DNA from: Mycocentrospora acerina | Lineage: Eukaryota; Ascomycota; Dothideomycetes; Pleosporales | Reading direction: 5' to 3' | Length of the DNA stretch: 64,000 nt | Assembly (NCBI GenBank): GCA_022701365.1 | Contig: JAKUHH010000150.1 | Coordinates: forward strand, 806,001 to 870,000 | Shown: positions 56,684-64,000 of the stretch, piece by piece | Numbering within the stretch: position 1 is the stretch's first letter | Layout of the letters: every line of letters starts with the position of its first letter | Program-made: the position numbers and the translations under genes | The notes under the pieces: generated by a model | Database searches by the model: none | What the model was told of the DNA's origin: nothing | What the model saw: only the letters and a program-made list of their open reading frames with translations

Positions 56684-59600
56684 CTAGTTGGTCTGATGTC
56701 GCGGCAGTCCAATCTCTATTGGCTCAAACTCATTTGAAGGAATTAGTTCTGGCGTAGTTGGTTCGGGTGTGTCTGATGCAGGTTGGTTCAAGTATAGGTC
56801 TTTCACATCCTCACTACGCTGGCGTGTCAGGCCTGGGGCTTCACCCCGAACAGGCGAGGTTGCACTCGACAGTCCGCTCTCGTTCTGTTGGCGAACTTCA
56901 ATAGCCACCCGTTCAGCAATTCTCTCATCCATGAGTGTGACGAGCCTCTCAGAATACTGGTCAAGCATCTTGGCCATGACAGTCTCATCAAACTCCTTGG
57001 TTTTTGCACGTTCACCGACTGCTCTTGCAGTCGCCGCAAGCTCGCGTTCGACTTCTTTCGCGAGCTCAGTGCTAAGGGTGTCGGTGCTGTTCGCAAGCCG
57101 CTTGCGATAGGCGCGCAATGATCTGCAAAGACTCTCAGTGGAAGCACCGAGACTTCCGAATTCGTTGGCAGGAGCTTTGGAACGAGTCCTTACATCCACG
57201 GATGCGCGCCTTTTCGTAAGTTGTGAGCCACGAGGACTTGGTGGTGAAGGTGAACGGTTTTTGTTTCTACGTGTCGTACCATATCCTTGGGAGCCCCCTG
57301 TGCGACCCTCCCGTGTTGAGATTGGCGAGGGTTCGAGCTTTGGCATGTTAAATTTGGAAAGTTTCGTTCGTAGTTTTGGCGACCTGTTACCTGTAGGAGT
57401 AACATTTCCATCCTCAGGCGAACGTTGAAATCTTGCCATTTCCGAGTTTGAAAGGACTCGCCGTAGTGGAGGCTTGGTCGCAAGTAAATCTTGATTTGAA
57501 GGTGTGTTCGGAGCAAGAAGATCCATAGATTTTGAGATATCGTGACGATTAGGAGCCTGTAACACTAAATCCCAGACGAAGATCGTCCCATCTACTGCGA
57601 CCGTTACAAGAGATTTTTCGATTGAAGTGTCCGTAAGGCCCGACGATTCAATCAGGGCAATGTCGGACACACCTTCGGTATGACCCCAGTCACGAGCCAC
57701 CATTGAGCCACTCTCATCGTAAATCCGTATAGATTTGTCTGTGCTTGAAACACCAGCGATCAACGGTGAGCTCCACTCGCGTGGAACATGCACAAGTGAG
57801 GCTAAAACGACAGCATCGCCTCCGTCAGAGTCGGTTACGCGAAAACTACTTAGACACTGCCCATTCCGTGCATCGAATTTGTGGACCTGGCGGTCAATTG
57901 TTGATACGAGCAAAATGTCGTCCTGGTCAACGTCCCAGGCTAGTGAGACTGGAGTGGCCTTCAAGTCGATCGTTCGCAGTATCATAAAAGCGCACACAGT
58001 ATGGCCGTCTTCTTCACGGGATACAAGCTCACGTACCACGAGTGTCCGATCGCTTGATGAAGAGACCAGACGGGTCCCGTCTCGTGAGAAGATTATCCTG
58101 TTTACTGCTCCTGCATGCTCATCCATAGTCTGCAACAAATCCCATGTCTCATCTTTGAGCGCAAAAGCCTGCACTGTGCGATCCCTGCTGGCACAGGCGA
58201 TTATGGTGTTCTGCTCATCCTGATGAACGGCAATGCTGGTAATTTCACCAGCGTGTGCCTTGAAGTTGAATATGCTAGTTTTTGTGTTGCAATCCATGAT
58301 TCTCAGCACACCATATTTATCCCCAGCTACCAAGAACGTGGCGTCGCTTGCGGCACGGACCGTTCTCAGCTCGTTGGGCATAACATCAGGACCCTCAACC
58401 TGCTCGAGTGCTATCTGCATGGTACATTTAGAACTTCCATCTGAACCCCAGAAAATTATCGTCCCACCGGCGGACCACGTGTAGAAGGAAGCGTTTAGGA
58501 AGTTTTTTGGGAGAACATCGACGCCTAGTACGGAATCGCCATGAGCGGGTAACGTGTGAATAAGTTCACCCACGGCGGCTTCATCAGCTGCGCATAATTG
58601 CGAAATGTGGATAGCCCGCTCGGAGTCTACGGCGATAACGTAGTCAGCCAAGCAAGCAATCGCGCCAATCTGTTGTGAGTCTACCACGGAAAGGGCTGGC
58701 GACTCGACTCGAGGAGTAGGTGATGGTGACGAGGTCAGTCCTTCGATCACGTCGGAGATTTGCATAGTTTTGAAACCTCCTTGGCTGCTCGCGAGATGCA
58801 GTCGTCCTTTGACATCAACCGCCATTGAACTGACTGCGAATCCAGCGTGGCCTACTTTCGTAAATGACTGGTCTCCATTGGTGTCGTCAATCAAACATAT
58901 GTCACCCTTGTCTGACGCCACAATAGCCTTATTTGCAGCTATGGTAACTACACTTGTGAAAATGGCATCGTGAAGGCTGCCGAGGAGACAATTTCTGCCT
59001 GGTAGAGTCTTGTGGATGCTGCTTGATAGAAAAGACGTGTCGCTTTGGCGTACTTTTGAGGCTCGGGCCGAGGCGGTGGCTTCATCTATCTTCCAGACCT
59101 TGACATGTCGTGTGCCGACGCTATTTAGCATTTTAGTCTGCAGTTTGCTCTCTATTGAGGACAAACAAACTTACGTGATTAATTTGTTTCCCATCCATGC
59201 CATACGGTTTATGTTGCTGACACACTTATTACTGGCGTAAAGTGTGGCTGCTCCAGTTCGAGTATTGATGCCCCAAATGTATAGGAAGCCATCATTGGAG
59301 AATCCTAAGCTTGCAAGGTAGCGGGAATCGGGACTAAAGGCAACGCAATTTACACCGAATGAGTGGTCTGAGATGGAAGTCATGGGCGTGTCGGAGGGCG
59401 CGTCTGAGGCGGTGGAAAAAAGAAGGACTCTGGGTTTGTAGCCCGTCTGTACATGTCAGTAGGACGCCGCTATGGGTTCCACGAGTTTAACATACCTCTC
59501 CCACGGCCAGGTACTTTCCATCGGGACTGAAACTGACACAGGTCGCCGCCTTGACCTTGTCTTTATTCGACCACGCTCTGTTGCTGGGCGAATCTGACCA

Positions 59601-60044
59601 TTCGTTGGCAGCAGGCGACGGGTGGGGCGAGATGCCCAAACCAGCGTCGCGGAGGGAAGCAGCCGTCCGACTGCGGGTCTCAATCTGATTTGGGGTTGAG
59701 GGCCCGCCGTAAATAGAGGCGGAGGGATTAACGGGATTCGTAGTCGGCCGTGCACGGTAGAAGCGTTGGGTGATGTGATGTTGCTCGTCGACAGTCGCGA
59801 TGACGGCAGCGGCGCCGGCGGTGTATGCAAAACAGTGCCCTGACGCGAGGCTATCGAAGGCATTGGGAGTATTTGTGGTGGTGCCAATGACCTGGCGGAG
59901 AGCGAGACTTGTTTCGGAGCGCTTCGTTGGCGAGCGCGTGGGCGTACTCTTGGGAAAAGGCGACGATGTTGGGGTCAATTTGATGGCTCCGCCGAGCGCT
60001 GGGCTCATCATCCTGGCGTTGGAAGGAGTAGTGACTTGCGACAT
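56684..60044 (-). CDS. WD40-repeat protein related to MAPKBP1/WDR62
   Basis: Three exons on the minus strand (59496-60044, 59175-59446, 56684-59120; introns 49 and 54 nt) give 1085 aa. A low-complexity N-terminus (1-50) is followed by two consecutive WD40 beta-propellers (roughly 55-740), with recognisable blades such as CVSFSPDGKYLAVGE, CVAFSPDSRYLASLG, LITVGTRHVKVWKID and IIFSRDGTRLVSSSSDRTLVV. The C-terminal 300 residues are Ser/Pro/Arg-rich, ending in a helical stretch (VERELAATARAV) and an acidic tail. The tandem-propeller design and the order of blades match MAPK-binding protein 1/WDR62-like scaffolds. The second intron was set so that MGNKLIT joins VGTRHVKVW; the upstream Met at 59164 is inside that intron. 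The partner kinases are unknown. Confidence 0.88.
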
Positions 60045-61478
60045 CGCTTCCCCCGGGTAAATCTTGACGGAGGATGGCGATGGCTAGCAGCAGACATCTC
60101 AACCAGACGTCATGGCAGTGCCCAAGTGCACTTGCTCGGTGTGTGGAGTCCGTGTGGCCGGTGAGAGGGGGATGCGCGGCACGCTGTGAGAGGACAGGGC
60201 GCAACTGCGGGTGGAGCTTTCAGTCGAGCTGGCAAGCAGCTTGTGCATGTGTCAACGATGATGAATCGCCTAGTGGAGGGGGGTCTTGGGGTCGAGCTGG
60301 ACAGTGGCGCAACTCGTCGGATCCCCCTTACGAGAGCCAGGAACGCGCAGAGATAGCAAAAGAGCCAAAGCCCTTTGTTTCTAGCGTATTGCACATACGG
60401 CGGGAAGCGGCGATCATCACGCGTCTGTGCCCTTAGGCAGGAACGAGGCACTGCGACAGCCATTCATGCCTCGCCGTCGCTCGCTAAATCCCATCACCAT
60501 GCATCGCAAGCACCTTTTTGTTTTGCTGCTGTTGTGCCAAACACATGTTCTTCGCGTGTGCAACGAGTCAGCGCACTGGGCAGGTGGCTTGCGGCCCGGG
60601 TCAGCGTGGTCGACGAGCAAAGCGCGCTCGAGCATCGATGATTGCAATTTGCATGTGGAAGTTGGACATGTGCTGCCCCTGTCATGCAGGTGTCCATCGT
60701 ACCGCAAAACATGGGTCCGCATATTTCCCCAGAGCCTCATTGTATTATGTAAGGTCTGTCACCTCCATCGCTTCCACCCTACATGACAAGCCAAGCCTTG
60801 TAGTCGCCAGTGCCGTGCTGTGGTCAAGGGGAATTTTGTTCGTTTCTGGGGCTGAGATTGGGACTGAGACTGTCACTTCCACTCAGAAAGACTATCCAAT
60901 ATGTTGTATTGAATCTTTCGCAGCCAGGACGAGACGGAGTAACTGCTATGCTAAAACTGTACGTAAAGTTGTAACAAAAAGCAATGTTTGCAGTAGCAGT
61001 AGCAGTAGCAGTAGCAGTAGCAGTAGCAGTAGCAGTAGCAGTAGCATCATCAGCCATGTCACAGATACGACCTCTTGATGAGAATTTGGCATATTCCGTG
61101 GTTTGTGCCTCTACTTTAGTGCGCGAGGCTCCAGCACAGGAAGTCTTTGGGTGGAACACACCAGGTCTGCACAGAATGAGATAGAGTAAGAGATTTGACC
61201 TGGCCAACCCTCCCCACGAATTTGCACTTGATTCCCAAAATCCTTCATGGCGACAAAGACTGGTGTCAGGTTTCCAGAACACCTTGGTCTTTGCATGTGC
61301 GAGAAAGAGGGATAGCGATGCACGTCAATGGTCGTTTAGCCGCGATAAGCGCTCCTTGGCTTGGACCCTGCAAAGGACGACGATGGAAGAAAAGTTACCT
61401 GGCAACACGTCACATCGGACCCTTCTCGTATAGCCTACATCTCTCCCCGTAGGCCTCTCCCCTCACACAGACGTCCGT
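60045..61478. other. Divergent intergenic region with hexamer repeat
   Basis: This 1.4-kb region lies between the WD40 gene (minus) and the AAA-ATPase-like gene (plus). It holds a CAGTAG hexamer array at 60991-61045. The rest shows nothing I can name. Confidence 0.55.
60991..61045. repeat. CAGTAG hexanucleotide array
   Basis: Nine perfect copies of CAGTAG, in non-coding DNA about 430 bp before the start of the AAA-type gene. Confidence 0.95.
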
Positions 61479-64000
61479 ATGTACGCGATACGACCAGCAC
61501 TGCGAGCGTGCACAGGAAGAGCTCCAGCACGACTGATACGCGGCCGCCGCTACCCATCGCCCTCACACATACGAAATCTCCACACGACAAGCGCCCTCGC
61601 GCAAGCCTCGAATCCACCCCCACCTCCAGACGAAAATGGCATCGACAATGGGAACGACGATGCTCCGGTGACGACTGACGATCCTGAGCTCCTGGCTCAA
61701 AAGCTACAGCGCTCGCGCGAATCATCACGACGCTACTCGGCAGCCCTTCGCCGGCAGCAGAGGGGCAAAAAGGCTCAGGGCCTACCGCCTGTCCACATTC
61801 CGGACTGGTTTCTCAAGATCAGGGTTGTGCGGTGTGAGGATCTGCTAGAGGAAGCACAGCATCGTGCCAGGTCCAAGGCACTCTCAATCGTGGTTACACA
61901 TGCTGCATCCGGAGAATGCGCTAGCTGCTCTATCCCGGCGTCGAGCGATGTGGATGCTACACAGGTGTTGTCAAGACTGGTACGAGGGCTCTGGGGGAGG
62001 AGACTTGATGACAATGAGAAGCGCAAGGTAGAGAAATACCTTGAGGAAAGAATAGCGTCAGCGCAAGATGCACAATCCACAAAACTGGCTGAGACGAGCG
62101 AAGACCTGGAAGTAAGCATTGAACTTGAATCAGTAGGGAAATTGGCCAAGGTGTCAGACATTGCAGCGGCGCTAAAGAAGCTGGAGTCTGATCTCGAACT
62201 CAGTCCAGAAGCACGCAAGAAGTTGGACGCATGGAGAAAACCAACCGCCAGTCTCGAGAAAGCGCTCCTGAAAAGAGAGGCTGCCAAAATACGGCAATCC
62301 CGTGCGTCTCAAAACATATCTGCGCTGGTGCTCGCCGAGATTCGCGCAACCATTGCAGCATCCCTGTCCACGTTACAGCCGTCCTTGGGCGACACGTTTC
62401 CCTCCACCAAGACCAATTTGATTCTCCATTCACCGGTACCGGATCACGAAGCTTTAATAGGGCAAAAAGTACATCAATTTGCGTTGGAACTGGGTTCAGA
62501 TGTAATCAACCTCCGTGCACAAGATCTCGCACGGCTTGCAGGAGACTACATAGGTGAAGGACCAGAGCCCTCCCCCCGCTCAATCCGTTCGTTAGGCTAC
62601 GAAACCTACCGGCTCAGCTCGGAACTTAACAATGCATTTGAAGATATTAGCGTAGAGGATCCCGCTGAAGATGACTTCGAGGCCAACCAACCTCCATCGA
62701 TGGACCAACCCGAGAAGCCCAGGATGCCTTTTATGCATATTCTTGCTCTCTCACCCGCCATGAAGGCTTTAACACAAAGTCTGAAGGGAATTCAAATGCC
62801 AGCGGCAGGCCCATTTGAGGCTACCGCTAGTGCAATTGGTGACGACTCTGGGCGTGCGCAGAGTCAGAGTGAAATCCAACTCGAGGATATGAAGCTGGCT
62901 GCTCTTCTGGAAGCATTGGTTGACTCGAATGAACTCAAGCAAAGTCGAGGGCTTGCCAGCGATTCAAATGTCGTTTTGGCTTCTCCAGAGTCAAGTGAGC
63001 CGCAAACGCCAACGCCAACGCCAGACCCCAGCTTTTTCGACTATTCAGTAAACTCTGAAGGCACAACACTCGAACTCAATTCTGCTTTGCCTCCGAAGGC
63101 GAAATCTCACGTTAACGTGACTGTAAACATTGGCTCGTCATCGAGACAGTCTCGTGTTCCTGAAAAGTCCAAAATTATTTATATCAAAGACTTCAAAGAG
63201 CTCAATGCGACCCATTACGGCGGGCGGCTCATCCAAAAATTAGAAGAGCTAGTCCGGAAACGACGCAGCATGGGTGAGAGTATCATGATCATCGGCAGCA
63301 CTTGTTCTCGCGAGCTCACACCTGAACTGTCTGCCGGTGGAGTTCACGGTCTCCAATCCGACGACGAATCCAGTTTCTTCAGAACTATTGTTGTGGCGTC
63401 TGAATCAAACGATAAGCTGGACGACCTCCGTATTGCTTCCAAGACTGATATGGGTGCGGATTTATCATTGGCAGAGAGGAGCAAGTTTCAACAGATTAAT
63501 CTGCTGCATATTCAAGACATGTTGAGGTGTCTAGATCCGGCAGCCGCGGCCAATATTGCAGACGTAGAGAGGAGTCCCCAGTTTTTCCGCCCATTTGCTC
63601 AAATGTTTCACATCAGGTATCAGCATCGGGTGTTCACATACGACGAAGTACACAGGATAGCTCTGACGGCTCTTGGACTGCACATTACAGATAATGGAGC
63701 AGCCTCAGAAGGACCTATGAGTTGGGCGCATGTTGCCCTCGCCATGGGGCTATTGAAGTCTAGCGACGTCGCCAAATACGTATACTTTGACAAGATACGA
63801 GAATCTCCAGAGCGTGGCAGACAACGCAGCGCTTCACAGGATCAAGAGCCAGAACTCGAGGCCAATGTTAAACCAAAGAAACGAGACGGAGAGGCTAATG
63901 TGGAGCGTCAGCGTAACCTCCAGCGTATCGCGCACAGTGCGAACAAACACGAGAAGCGACTCATGCCAGGCATTGCGGATCCTGACCAGATCAAAACGAC
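61479..64000 (+). CDS. Probable mitochondrial AAA ATPase, N-terminal part (runs off the window)
   Basis: The frame is open without an intron from 61479 to the last base, at least 840 aa. The start MYAIRPALRACTGRAPARL with RNLHTTSALAQ is a strong mitochondrial presequence. Residues about 75-600 include a conserved HIPDWFLKIRVV segment, charged helices and acidic or Pro-rich linkers. A region near 570-625 (KIIYIKDFKELNATHYGGRLIQKLEELV then SIMIIGSTCSRELTP) looks like an inactive or variant P-loop-type domain. The end of the window (RIAHSANKHEKRLMPGIADPDQIKTT) resembles the linker that precedes the AAA module in Msp1/ATAD1-like fungal ATPases. The Walker motifs would lie beyond the edge and are not seen, so the AAA assignment is by memory of this linker. 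Plausible roles are extraction or quality control of mitochondrial proteins. Confidence 0.78.
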   Translation, partial: MYAIRPALRACTGRAPARLIRGRRYPSPSHIRNLHTTSALAQASNPPPPPDENGIDNGNDDAPVTTDDPELLAQKLQRSRESSRRYSAALRRQQRGKKAQGLPPVHIPDWFLKIRVVRCEDLLEEAQHRARSKALSIVVTHAASGECASCSIPASSDVDATQVLSRLVRGLWGRRLDDNEKRKVEKYLEERIASAQDAQSTKLAETSEDLEVSIELESVGKLAKVSDIAAALKKLESDLELSPEARKKLDAWRKPTASLEKALLKREAAKIRQSRASQNISALVLAEIRATIAASLSTLQPSLGDTFPSTKTNLILHSPVPDHEALIGQKVHQFALELGSDVINLRAQDLARLAGDYIGEGPEPSPRSIRSLGYETYRLSSELNNAFEDISVEDPAEDDFEANQPPSMDQPEKPRMPFMHILALSPAMKALTQSLKGIQMPAAGPFEATASAIGDDSGRAQSQSEIQLEDMKLAALLEALVDSNELKQSRGLASDSNVVLASPESSEPQTPTPTPDPSFFDYSVNSEGTTLELNSALPPKAKSHVNVTVNIGSSSRQSRVPEKSKIIYIKDFKELNATHYGGRLIQKLEELVRKRRSMGESIMIIGSTCSRELTPELSAGGVHGLQSDDESSFFRTIVVASESNDKLDDLRIASKTDMGADLSLAERSKFQQINLLHIQDMLRCLDPAAAANIADVERSPQFFRPFAQMFHIRYQHRVFTYDEVHRIALTALGLHITDNGAASEGPMSWAHVALAMGLLKSSDVAKYVYFDKIRESPERGRQRSASQDQEPELEANVKPKKRDGEANVERQRNLQRIAHSANKHEKRLMPGIADPDQIKT

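Noticed and set aside
59121..59174. Met at 59164 as start of a separate 826-aa WD40 protein
   Set aside because: It lies inside a 54-nt intron; splicing rebuilds a continuous WD40 blade with the upstream exons.

Overview
The window is nuclear DNA of a filamentous ascomycete (Pezizomycotina, probably Dothideomycetes). The evidence is short introns (about 46-80 nt) with fungal CTRAY/TACTAAC branch points, a Zn2Cys6 regulator, a CFEM protein, a PTH11-like receptor, a tyrosinase, and a fungal-type LIM-binding coactivator with a long polyglutamine tract. I place 20 protein genes; the last runs off the right edge. I see no rRNA, tRNA, transposon, CRISPR array or virus-derived sequence. There is one assembly gap (48194-48405).

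Layout. 1-9.0 kb: a Zn2Cys6 transcription factor (minus) with a 3.4-kb gene-free upstream region, then mitochondrial HMG-CoA lyase (plus). 11.2-19.6 kb: five consecutive sugar/polyol redox enzymes, namely myo-inositol oxygenase, aldo-keto reductase, KduD-like short-chain dehydrogenase, zinc-dependent sorbitol/idonate-type dehydrogenase and a Gfo/Idh/MocA oxidoreductase. They look like a catabolic cluster taking myo-inositol through D-glucuronate towards gluconate. 21.3-22.2 kb: a GPI-anchored CFEM protein. 23.2-25.5 kb: anthranilate synthase component I in ten exons, divergent from an unrecognised coiled-coil protein. 28.1-47.4 kb: a housekeeping block with cytosolic leucyl-tRNA synthetase, a small membrane protein, V-ATPase subunit B, a PtaB/LDB-like coactivator, Snu66/SART-1, peptidyl-tRNA hydrolase 2 and mitochondrial ribosomal protein bL28m. 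47.5-48.4 kb: a pure 62-copy GCTGT array and a GT tract interrupted by the gap. 48.7-55.3 kb: a sparse accessory-looking stretch, A/T-rich by eye, with a PTH11-like receptor, a secreted tyrosinase and an NmrA-like reductase. 56.7-64 kb: a WD40 protein of MAPKBP1/WDR62 type and the N-terminal part of a probable mitochondrial AAA ATPase.

The main biological point is the 11.2-19.6 kb cluster: each member has its catalytic residues intact and the five together fit a non-phosphorylating inositol/glucuronate pathway. Splice sites were placed by hand from GT/AG signals, branch points, frame and family conservation. Junctions that remain doubtful are flagged in the entries.
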